Translations under genes and position numbers: made by a program
The notes under the pieces: model-generated
Database searches by the model: none
Told to the model about the DNA's origin: nothing
What the model saw: only the letters and a program-made list of their open reading frames with translations
Source: an uncultured Nitrospinaceae bacterium
GTDB lineage: Bacteria > Nitrospinota > Nitrospinia > Nitrospinales > VA-1
Length of the DNA stretch: 5,210 nt
Reading direction: 5' to 3'
Assembly (NCBI GenBank): GCA_913043155.1
Contig: CAJWLY010000110.1
Span: 1-5,210, forward strand
Part shown: in pieces, positions 1-5,161 of the stretch
How the letters are laid out: the number at the start of each line of letters is the position of its first letter
Numbering within the stretch: the stretch's first letter is position 1

Positions 1-497
1 TGTTGGTCGAAAGCATACTGGGGATACCGCTCGTGGTACTTCTTCATGAGCCGGTCGCGGGTGACCTTGGCCAGTACCGACGCAGCGGCAATGGACAAAC
101 TGAGCGTGTCTCCCTTAACGATGGGCCACTGCTCAAGTGCAGACTCGATCTGCTGGTTGCCGTCGATAAGTAGAAGGTCTGGCCTCTCCGGCAGGGCTTC
201 GACAGCCTGTTTCATGGCGAGCCGGGCGGCCTGTAGAATATTAATCGCATCGATCGTCTCAACATCCACAACTCCAATGCCGTAACCCAGCGCGTCTTCC
301 TGAATAAGAGGAAACAACCGTTCCCGCACCTGCGGAGACAGTTTCTTGGAATCGTCCAGTCCATCCAACCTCCAATCGGGTGCAAGCGCCACCGCCGCCG
401 CCACTACAGGGCCGGCCAGCGGACCCCGCCCGGCTTCGTCCACACCGGCGACGGCCCTGTAGCCCTTTGTTCTGGCTATGGTCTCGTATTTCAGCAC
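1..497 (-). CDS. rnhB: Ribonuclease HII, N-terminal 165 residues (runs off left edge)
   Basis: RNase HII is a cytoplasmic endonuclease that cuts the RNA strand of RNA-DNA hybrids and nicks 5' to single ribonucleotides embedded in DNA, starting ribonucleotide excision repair. Reading the minus strand from the GTG at 497, residues 18-30 give the family signature GVDEAGRGPLAGP with catalytic D20 and E21. The other two acidic metal ligands are D112 in LLLIDG and D130 in VKGD, with the same 18-residue spacing as in the E. coli enzyme from memory. The conserved SIAAASVLAKVTRD block is at 135-148. The window ends at YAFDQ, just before the expected HKGY motif, so roughly the last 40-50 residues are missing. 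The GTG start is favoured because an in-frame TGA lies nine codons upstream and a Shine-Dalgarno AAGGGAG lies 6 nt before it. The gene is divergent from the M48 protease gene. The frame is intact with no sign of decay. Confidence 0.96.
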   Translation of the reverse strand, partial: MLKYETIARTKGYRAVAGVDEAGRGPLAGPVVAAAVALAPDWRLDGLDDSKKLSPQVRERLFPLIQEDALGYGIGVVDVETIDAINILQAARLAMKQAVEALPERPDLLLIDGNQQIESALEQWPIVKGDTLSLSIAAASVLAKVTRDRLMKKYHERYPQYAFDQ

Positions 498-503
498 GAC
501 GCG

Positions 504-510
504 CTCCCTT
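504..510 (-). promoter_or_regulatory. Shine-Dalgarno site of rnhB
   Basis: On the minus strand AAGGGAG lies 6 nt upstream of the GTG at 497-495. It decides the rnhB start: no ATG is available in frame before the conserved GVDEAGRGP block, and an in-frame stop lies just upstream. Confidence 0.7.
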
Positions 511-517
511 TGCCCGA

Positions 518-547
518 ATCATAGGGCATCGCCTAAAGCCAGGGCAA
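518..547 (-). promoter_or_regulatory. Possible sigma70 promoter for rnhB
   Basis: Minus-strand TTGCCC (547-542, 4 of 6 to consensus) and TATGAT (523-518, 5 of 6) are separated by 18 bp. Transcription would begin near 511, giving a leader of only about 14 nt that starts at the Shine-Dalgarno site. That short leader and the weak -35 make the call tentative. Confidence 0.3.
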
Positions 548-597
548 CTTAAATCTTGCAGGGGTTGAAACCGAAAACCCAGACTCCATCTCAAAAG

Positions 598-627
598 TTG
601 CAAAACCCAACGAATCAAACTTATAAT
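598..627 (+). promoter_or_regulatory. Putative sigma70 promoter of the M48 protease gene
   Basis: TTGCAA (598-603) and a perfect TATAAT (622-627) are separated by 18 bp. The predicted transcription start, about 7 nt after the -10 box, falls at 633-635, on the ATG of the protease gene itself. No Shine-Dalgarno sequence is visible before that ATG, so the transcript may be leaderless. Confidence 0.5.
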
Positions 628-634
628 TCAAGTT

Positions 635-1522
635 ATGCACCCCACGAAAAAATTTATAGTTTGCGTCTGCCTAGCCGTTATCGCAGCTTGCGTAACCACC
701 CCCATCTCAAACAAGCGGGCCTTTATCATGATCCCGGTAAAGCAGGAAACTGCCTTGGGCAAACAGGCCTACAACCAGATTCTAGAAAAGGAGAAGGCCT
801 CCACGGACAGGGAAACAACGGCGCTGGTTGAGCAGGTGGGACGTCGTCTCGCGGCAGTGAGCTCCATGCCGAACCTAGACTGGGAGTTTCGCCTGATTGA
901 CTCAGAAGAGCAGAACGCGTTTGCCCTGCCGGGAGGCAAGGTCGCAGTGTATACAGGTCTGTTGCCCGTTGCGCAAAACGAAGCCGGGCTCGCCACGGTA
1001 ATGAGCCACGAGATCGCGCATGTCATCGCCCGGCACGGTGCCCAGCGCATGACTCAGCAACTAGTCCTCACGCTGGGCCTTGCGGCGACGTCGATCAGTC
1101 TCGAAAACAACAACCAAAAAAGAGCGATCATGGCAGCGCTGGGCGTAGGAATCCTGTACGGTTTCACCCTGCCGTTCAGTCGGGGTAACGAAGCCGAGGC
1201 GGACCAGATCGGCCTGATCTACATGGCGCGAGCCGGATACGACCCGAACGAAGCTGTTCGTTTCTGGAAACGGTTCGCCTCCGAAAAGAAAGGACAAAAG
1301 ATCCCCGAATTTCTTTCCACGCATCCGGCAGACCGAACGCGCATCCGACGCATCGGCAAATACCTGCCTCGGGCAAAATCGAATTACAATGCCATCAAGG
1401 TCAAATACGGGCTAGGCCAAGCCCTTAATCTTAATAAGGATACTGGCTTTCCTGCTCCAGATCGCCCGCGCGCGGTTCCCGGCGTCTCCGTTGAAACTTT
1501 GACCCAGCCCCCCCTTCCTTAA
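635..1522 (+). CDS. M48-family zinc metalloprotease, predicted lipoprotein (BepA/LoiP-like)
   Basis: This is a 295-residue periplasm-facing metalloprotease of the M48 family. Residues 1-19 form a lipoprotein signal: KK, a hydrophobic stretch, then lipobox IAAC with the lipidated cysteine at C19. The catalytic motif HEIAH is at 125-129 (zinc ligands H125 and H129, catalytic E126). The third ligand is expected at E186 in NEAEAD (186-190). The family blocks AFALPGGKVAVYTGLL (95-110) and STHPAD (228-233) are also present; in BepA a His in a loop after the catalytic core can also touch the zinc, and H230 may correspond. Characterised relatives (BepA, LoiP/YggG) degrade misassembled outer-membrane proteins or act under envelope stress. 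No TPR domain follows, so the architecture is closer to LoiP than to BepA. The start at 635 is chosen because it gives the complete signal peptide, although no ribosome-binding site precedes it. The gene is divergent from rnhB and separated by 150 bp from the next cluster, so it is probably its own transcription unit. Confidence 0.93.
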   Translation: MHPTKKFIVCVCLAVIAACVTTPISNKRAFIMIPVKQETALGKQAYNQILEKEKASTDRETTALVEQVGRRLAAVSSMPNLDWEFRLIDSEEQNAFALPGGKVAVYTGLLPVAQNEAGLATVMSHEIAHVIARHGAQRMTQQLVLTLGLAATSISLENNNQKRAIMAALGVGILYGFTLPFSRGNEAEADQIGLIYMARAGYDPNEAVRFWKRFASEKKGQKIPEFLSTHPADRTRIRRIGKYLPRAKSNYNAIKVKYGLGQALNLNKDTGFPAPDRPRAVPGVSVETLTQPPLP

Positions 1523-1605
1523 ATCCATACCGCTGAAATTTAATGATATTTAGGGAATATATACCATCGGTTGAGTATCTCCATTCGAGTGGGTTTCTCT
1601 GATAA

Positions 1606-1633
1606 TTGACAGATCAAAATAAAGTGATATAGT
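1606..1633 (+). promoter_or_regulatory. Sigma70-type promoter of the five-gene envelope cluster
   Basis: A perfect -35 box TTGACA (1606-1611) and a 5-of-6 -10 box TATAGT (1628-1633) are separated by 16 bp within the A+T-rich 150-bp gap after the protease gene. Transcription would begin near 1640, leaving about 33 nt of leader before the ATG at 1673. That leader is A+T-rich and has no clear Shine-Dalgarno sequence. The rest of the gap (1523-1605) shows no convincing terminator for the protease gene. Confidence 0.6.
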
Positions 1634-1672
1634 TGTTTTAAATAAACATTTCCACTTTTTAAGCTGAAATTC

Positions 1673-2089
1673 ATGCAAAAACTGGTGACAGTTTCTATGT
1701 TCATTGCGGGCGTGATCTTCCTGGTTTCGTCGGGAGCGCAAGCCTCGACGGCTCACTCGCATCACCATGAAAAGGCGGTTTCCCCATTTGAAAAGGGCAA
1801 GGACCAGAAAGTGGCTCAATGTGAATTGAAATACCACCAGAACGGGTATATCTGTCCGCACAAGTTGAACGCTAAGCAAAAAGAGGTGGGGTTACAAATC
1901 GGAATCGATTGTGGAGGAACCCCGGCGGGAACCACTCCTCTCGGTTCGGCATCCACTGAAGGTCCTCTTGCAACCACTTCGTTATTTGATGCTTATCTCG
2001 CTCCCGGACACCCTCTGCAGGGAATTCCCCCTAGCGCCCACGCATTTTATCTCCCCGACCCCTTCGACCACCCACCAAAAGCCCTTTAA
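1673..2089 (+). CDS. Small secreted His/Cys-rich protein, function unknown
   Basis: This 138-residue protein has a clear Sec signal peptide (about residues 1-24, cleavage suggested after AQA). The mature part begins with a histidine cluster (H28, H30-H32) and contains three cysteines in short motifs: QCELKYH (C50, H55), CPHK (C61, H63) and DCGG (C80). After about residue 85 it becomes rich in Pro, Gly and Ser/Thr, with several further histidines, and has no membrane segment. Three Cys and many His in a small exported protein suggest metal binding or a thiol-based role; this is inference, as no named domain is recognised. I have an impression that similar CELxxH/CPHK/CGG proteins occur in other bacteria, but cannot confirm it. 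It is the first gene of the cluster, behind a good promoter, and is followed by a 127-bp gap before the barrel gene. The ATG at 1673 is chosen because it gives a complete signal peptide; an internal ATG at codon 9 would shorten it. Confidence 0.8.
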   Translation: MQKLVTVSMFIAGVIFLVSSGAQASTAHSHHHEKAVSPFEKGKDQKVAQCELKYHQNGYICPHKLNAKQKEVGLQIGIDCGGTPAGTTPLGSASTEGPLATTSLFDAYLAPGHPLQGIPPSAHAFYLPDPFDHPPKAL

Positions 2090-2139
2090 TTCTTCCCCAA
2101 GTTAGTTCAGATAATTACAATTTACAGATATTTTCGGTT

Positions 2140-2155
2140 CCATTCTGAGGAATGG
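2140..2155 (+). repeat. Short inverted repeat upstream of the barrel gene (hairpin 1)
   Basis: CCATTC (2140-2145) and GAATGG (2150-2155) are perfect complements around a TGAG loop. In RNA the stem can extend by a G-U and a U-A pair to 2138-2157. No T-run follows on either strand, so it does not look like a terminator. It could be an operator or an mRNA structure. Confidence 0.4.
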
Positions 2156-2167
2156 GAAAAGTTCGGG

Positions 2168-2189
2168 GACTCACGGCCCACCTTGAGTC
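2168..2189 (+). repeat. Short inverted repeat upstream of the barrel gene (hairpin 2)
   Basis: GACTCA (2168-2173) and TGAGTC (2184-2189) are perfect complements around a 10-nt loop. The repeat ends 14 nt before the Shine-Dalgarno site of the barrel gene. A 6-bp match alone can occur by chance; its position in the leader is what makes it notable. Confidence 0.35.
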
Positions 2190-2203
2190 GTCGGCTACTA
2201 CAT

Positions 2204-2210
2204 AAAGGAG
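2204..2210 (+). promoter_or_regulatory. Strong Shine-Dalgarno site of the barrel gene
   Basis: AAAGGAG lies 6 nt before the GTG at 2217. It supports that GTG as the start, since the protein then opens with a complete signal peptide. It is the best ribosome-binding site in the cluster. Confidence 0.75.
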
Positions 2211-2216
2211 ATTAAA

Positions 2217-3350
2217 GTGCACGTTATTAAAACCTTTCTCGTGGTCTGTATCACCTATTTGATGTTTGCTTCTCAGGCATGGGCCTATGTAGGTTTATGC
2301 TGCGCCCACTGTGGAGGCAACATGCCGCTCAATATTCCAGGCGGCGGCATTCCTGAGACCCATGAGTTCCGTTTCAAAGTCAGCCAGATGTATATGTATA
2401 TGGACTCTTTGAGGGACGGAACCGACGAAAAGAACTACTCGGATTATGGTCCGAGTACCGCTGCCGGGAAATACCGTGGCGTGCCCAAGACCATGGATTC
2501 TTGGATGACCATGGTTGGGGGTGCATACTCATTCACTGATGATTTCGCCGCAATGATCATGGCGGGGTATGTGCGGAACTCAATGGACATGACCACCACC
2601 GCAACTCCCAGCGATTACACAATGTTTTCCCAAGGAGCCACCGATACCAAGATAATGGGAAAATATCGGTTGTACTCTGATGATAACTTAGCCCCAAAAA
2701 TGCAGCTATCAACCATCCTAGGTGTAGCCGCACCAACCGGTAAAATCACAATTAAAAATACCAACCACCCCAGCCTGAAAATGAGGGGGCACCTTCTTCC
2801 CTTTGGAATGCAACCCGGATCCGGTACGTGGGATCCGATTTTTGGGTTGACCTACCAGAAGATTGCTGACCCGTATTGGATGGGCGCGAATTTCATGACC
2901 ACCCAACGCTTATTTCTCAATGACCAGGATTATAAAAAGGGAAGTGAATACGCGGTTGATCTCTACCTCATGAGACAGTTTCACGAGAGAGCCCTCGCAA
3001 GTTTCCAGCTGAACGGGAAAGCCTGGGGGGACTACAGCGACGAACCTAAAAGGGGTAAGGAGTCTGGTGATTGTCATGCCATGCTTAATTCTACCAGAGA
3101 CTGGATGACCCCGCTTTGTGACCCCACAAACTATGGTGGTGTCAACTTGCATGCCACGGTGGGTTTGCAGTTCCAGCCGGTACCGCTTCAGATCGCTGAG
3201 CTGAACTTTTCGGTTCCCATCTACCAGAACCTTAAAGGTCCCCAACTGCAAAGCGATTACATGTTGCGGTTTACCTATTACTGGGAGGTACCCACGAAAA
3301 ATAGCCGTCGGTATAAAGGGTTCAGTGCTCCCAAAGAACTAGGTTTCTAG
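2217..3350 (+). CDS. Met-rich outer-membrane beta-barrel protein with N-terminal CCxHC cluster
   Basis: This 377-residue exported protein is predicted to be an outer-membrane barrel, resembling the loosely named 'transporter / MetA-pathway of phenol degradation' group. Residues 1-23 are a signal peptide ending AWA. The mature chain opens with VGLCCAHCGG (C28, C29, H31, C32), then NIPGGGIPETHEFRFK (39-54), where the barrel seems to begin. Alternating aromatic/polar strands follow, such as DTKIMGKYRLY (143-153) and LQLQ-type segments near 315-325. The chain ends YMLRFTYYWEVP and finally Phe, the usual last residue of outer-membrane proteins. Methionine is unusually common (24 of 377), grouped at 58-62, 93-99, 113-115 and 123-125. 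Two further cysteines, C286 and C301, could pair in a loop. The start is GTG with a strong Shine-Dalgarno site. It is followed after 24 bp by the cytochrome gene. A role in metal or small-solute passage is inference; the phenol name should not be taken literally. Confidence 0.82.
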   Translation: MHVIKTFLVVCITYLMFASQAWAYVGLCCAHCGGNMPLNIPGGGIPETHEFRFKVSQMYMYMDSLRDGTDEKNYSDYGPSTAAGKYRGVPKTMDSWMTMVGGAYSFTDDFAAMIMAGYVRNSMDMTTTATPSDYTMFSQGATDTKIMGKYRLYSDDNLAPKMQLSTILGVAAPTGKITIKNTNHPSLKMRGHLLPFGMQPGSGTWDPIFGLTYQKIADPYWMGANFMTTQRLFLNDQDYKKGSEYAVDLYLMRQFHERALASFQLNGKAWGDYSDEPKRGKESGDCHAMLNSTRDWMTPLCDPTNYGGVNLHATVGLQFQPVPLQIAELNFSVPIYQNLKGPQLQSDYMLRFTYYWEVPTKNSRRYKGFSAPKELGF

Positions 3351-3374
3351 TTGAACTTTTGAGGGTATCAAATA

Positions 3375-3659
3375 ATGCGGAAGCTCTTCTACATTCTATG
3401 CCTGATCTTATTCCTTGGACCGTTGTCCTGTGCTTCGGTTTCGCATCAGAGTATGCCGGAAGAGGGGTCGGCCGGGTTAGCACTGGTCAAGCAGAAATGC
3501 GCGGTCTGCCACGGCCTGCCTCACCCAAAGCGGCACACCGCCCATGAGTGGGATCACTTGTTGGTTTTGATGACGGAGCGAATGAAAGAAAAGCAGATTC
3601 CCTATACATCTGACGAGATGCAACAGATTCAATCTTATTTACATCGAAACGCACGATAG
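3375..3659 (+). CDS. Small monoheme c-type cytochrome, membrane-anchored or periplasmic
   Basis: This 94-residue exported protein has one heme c attachment site, CAVCH (C42, C45, H46), followed by GLPHPKRHTAHEWDHLL. The axial sixth ligand is probably one of the methionines M66 or M70. The C-terminal helix EMQQIQSYLHRNAR is typical of class I-like small cytochrome folds. The N-terminus is a signal sequence; C19 in GPLSC could be lipidated, but Pro at -3 makes the lipobox non-canonical, so cleavage by signal peptidase I is also possible. Heme would be attached in the periplasm, and the protein would act as an electron carrier there. The ATG at 3375 is preceded by TGAGGG about 9 nt upstream. It lies between the barrel gene (24 bp before) and the thioredoxin gene (10 bp after), which implies co-transcription and a shared redox function. 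Electron donor and acceptor cannot be inferred. Confidence 0.85.
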   Translation: MRKLFYILCLILFLGPLSCASVSHQSMPEEGSAGLALVKQKCAVCHGLPHPKRHTAHEWDHLLVLMTERMKEKQIPYTSDEMQQIQSYLHRNAR

Positions 3660-3669
3660 GGTAACGATC

Positions 3670-4224
3670 ATGAAGCGAAGCTCAATTTTTTACTGGCTGA
3701 TTTCTTTGATTGCGGTTCTGATTCTGGTGTCGGGTCCAGCCATAGCACATCAGGATTTTCTTGAAAAGATGGGAGTGGCCCTTCCGAAAAGAGAGAAATT
3801 TGCGCCCGACTTTAACCTTAAAAACCTCGATGGGGACACCATTGGCCTGAAGGATTTCAAGGGAAAAACGATTCTGCTCAACTTCTGGGCCACGTGGTGC
3901 CAGCCCTGCAAGGAGGAATTACCCTCCATGCAAAAGTTGTATACGGAACTGGCAGCCCGAGGAGTCGAAGTGGTTGCGGTTTCCATCGATCGAGACAATC
4001 ATGGCAAGGTCAGAAAGTATAAAGATCAGTACAACCTGACGTTTCCCATTTTGCTGGATCCCGGGCAGGAAGTAAGAAAATCCTATTTCATCATGGGGCT
4101 TCCCACCAGCTACCTGATCGGCGCTGACGGACACTTGAAAGGTTTTATTTCTGGCGCCAGGAAATGGGACAGCCCGGCCTCCATCCAAATGTTTTCGCAA
4201 CTGCTTCCAAGTGGCATCTCCTGA
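3670..4224 (+). CDS. TlpA/ResA-like periplasmic thiol-disulfide oxidoreductase
   Basis: This 184-residue exported thioredoxin-fold protein has a signal peptide at 1-26 (cleavage suggested after AIA). The fold begins with APDFNLKNLDGDTIGLKDFKG (45-65), then strand ILLNFWATWCQPC with the redox pair C77 and C80, the helix EELPSMQKLY, strand VEVVAVSID (99-107), and the cis-proline loop GLPTSYLI (143-150, P145). This is the AhpC/TSA-Redoxin type of insert seen in TlpA and ResA. Family members usually reduce disulfides in the oxidising periplasm, for example the CxxCH cysteines of apocytochrome c or copper-site cysteines during oxidase assembly. Its neighbours include a c-type cytochrome and two cysteine-bearing exported proteins, any of which could be its client; that is inference. 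The start ATG lies 10 bp after the cytochrome stop, with AGGG overlapping that stop as a weak ribosome-binding site. Its TGA overlaps the next gene's ATG. Confidence 0.93.
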   Translation: MKRSSIFYWLISLIAVLILVSGPAIAHQDFLEKMGVALPKREKFAPDFNLKNLDGDTIGLKDFKGKTILLNFWATWCQPCKEELPSMQKLYTELAARGVEVVAVSIDRDNHGKVRKYKDQYNLTFPILLDPGQEVRKSYFIMGLPTSYLIGADGHLKGFISGARKWDSPASIQMFSQLLPSGIS

Positions 4225-5015
4225 TGATCTCCCGGCTTCGGAGATTTCATGTGTGGGCTGTTTGTTTCGCGGCAGCAACCCTGCTGATTTTTTCTCCTTC
4301 TATACTACTCGCCGATTCCAATGCTGACCGAATAATCTCCTCTCTGGATCAACATTATTACTACCCTCAACGGACCGGGCTGACCCGACTCGTGGCACAC
4401 GTCGAGTGGTTGAGGATGGATGTCGCATCCGAAACTCGAAGTTACCTTCCCAATCCGGACTTCCATTTCGTCTGGGAAAAGGACGTAGGGGGTTCCCGTA
4501 GACATTTCAAGGTCACCGAAAATCCCGGCCTGTTTTCCTCGGAACAAACGAACCACATCCTCCATATCCTAGAAAATTACAAGGATCATATAGTTCCGAG
4601 AACGCTTAAAAAAAGATTCGCAAACTACACAGGAACGATTAGAAATCCAAAAAAGGAAACCATCAACTTATCCTTGGAAACACAGGCCCCTGATGAGGCA
4701 ATTCAACGCTATGAGCTTTTGATCGATTCAAAATCGTGGCGAATACAAAGAATACAGATCCACCGGAAGAACGACCCCAAGGAAGTGAAGGGAAGTTTTA
4801 AATATATCCACCGGGACGGGAAATGGCTGGTGACCGAAAGTCTCTCGACGTTCACTCTAGGGGAGACAACCTTCTCGGAAAAAACGAATTTTTTATTTAA
4901 AAAAGTTGCCGGGTTCTGGCTGGCACATAAAATAACGCAAACTGTAAAACGAGGAGACCGGACCGAACTTTCCTACATCTTCAAAGTCAAAAAAATTGAG
5001 ATTAATGAAAAATAA
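4224..5015 (+). CDS. Exported protein of unknown function, possibly LolA-like fold
   Basis: This 263-residue protein has an arginine-rich n-region (ISRLRR), a hydrophobic core and a likely cleavage after SILLA (residue 30), so it is predicted to be periplasmic or surface-attached. I do not recognise a named family. The mature part has an N-terminal helix (ADRIISSLDQHYYYP), a middle charged region with HILHILENYKDHIVPRTLKK (111-130), and a C-terminal half of regular beta strands: RYELLIDSKSWRIQRIQIHRK (162-182), FKYIHRDGKWLVTES (192-206) and FWLAHKITQTVK (231-242). This strand-turn pattern with 'DGKW' and a late 'gF-la-i' strand resembles the LolA/LolB-type or outer-membrane-lipoprotein-sorting-like fold, which binds lipids, but that is a low-confidence guess. 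It has only one cysteine, C14 in the signal. The start is set at 4224 because the signal peptide begins there and ATG overlaps the preceding TGA by one base (TGATG), which suggests translational coupling; an in-frame ATG at 4164 would add 20 residues inside the thioredoxin gene. Confidence 0.78.
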   Translation: MISRLRRFHVWAVCFAAATLLIFSPSILLADSNADRIISSLDQHYYYPQRTGLTRLVAHVEWLRMDVASETRSYLPNPDFHFVWEKDVGGSRRHFKVTENPGLFSSEQTNHILHILENYKDHIVPRTLKKRFANYTGTIRNPKKETINLSLETQAPDEAIQRYELLIDSKSWRIQRIQIHRKNDPKEVKGSFKYIHRDGKWLVTESLSTFTLGETTFSEKTNFLFKKVAGFWLAHKITQTVKRGDRTELSYIFKVKKIEINEK

Positions 5016-5098
5016 ATTTCCTAACTGGTTCCTCTTAAGAACTCTCCAAAAAAGAAATATTGGTAATGAAGAGTCTCGGATTATGTAGATGTCTAAAC

Positions 5099-5135
5099 AA
5101 AAAAGGCCAGCCGGAAAACCCGGCAGGCCATTTTT
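5099..5135. terminator. Bidirectional rho-independent terminator
   Basis: GGCCAGCCGG (5105-5114) pairs with CCGGCAGGCC (5120-5129) around an AAAAC loop, with a single A-A mismatch in a 10-bp G+C-rich stem. ATTTTT follows on the plus strand (5130-5135), and six A's precede the stem (5099-5104), giving TTTTTT on the minus strand. It lies 90 nt after the cluster's last stop and 27 nt after the stop of the convergent gene, so it can serve both. The stretch 5016-5098 shows nothing else I can support. Confidence 0.88.
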
Positions 5136-5161
5136 CAGAGTAAATGAATGAGTGCTTTTGC

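Noticed and set aside
46..285. Open frame on the plus strand
   Set aside because: It lies wholly antisense to rnhB, whose conserved residues are read on the minus strand; no ribosome-binding site or recognisable product.
259..618. Minus-strand open frame starting upstream of rnhB
   Set aside because: It overlaps rnhB in another frame of the same strand, is rich in Arg/Gly of a shifted G+C-rich gene, and shows no family motif.
556..831. Plus-strand open frame overlapping the start of the M48 gene
   Set aside because: It is a shifted frame of the protease gene from 635 on; the protease frame carries the lipobox and HEIAH.
1538..1566. A+T-rich imperfect palindrome after the protease stop
   Set aside because: The stem is interrupted by mismatches and has no G+C-rich core or T-run, so neither a terminator nor an operator call is justified.
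1550..1879. Minus-strand open frame across the promoter region and small-protein gene
   Set aside because: It is antisense to a gene with a convincing signal peptide and spans the putative promoter; no ribosome-binding site or motif.
4164..4223. Upstream ATG extending the last cluster gene by 20 codons
   Set aside because: The extra residues lie within the thioredoxin gene and would place non-signal sequence ahead of an obvious signal peptide; the ATG at 4224 with TGATG overlap fits better.
5024..5044. Small palindrome around CTTAAG between the last gene and the terminator
   Set aside because: Only 4-bp arms around a short palindromic core; expected by chance in A+T-rich sequence.
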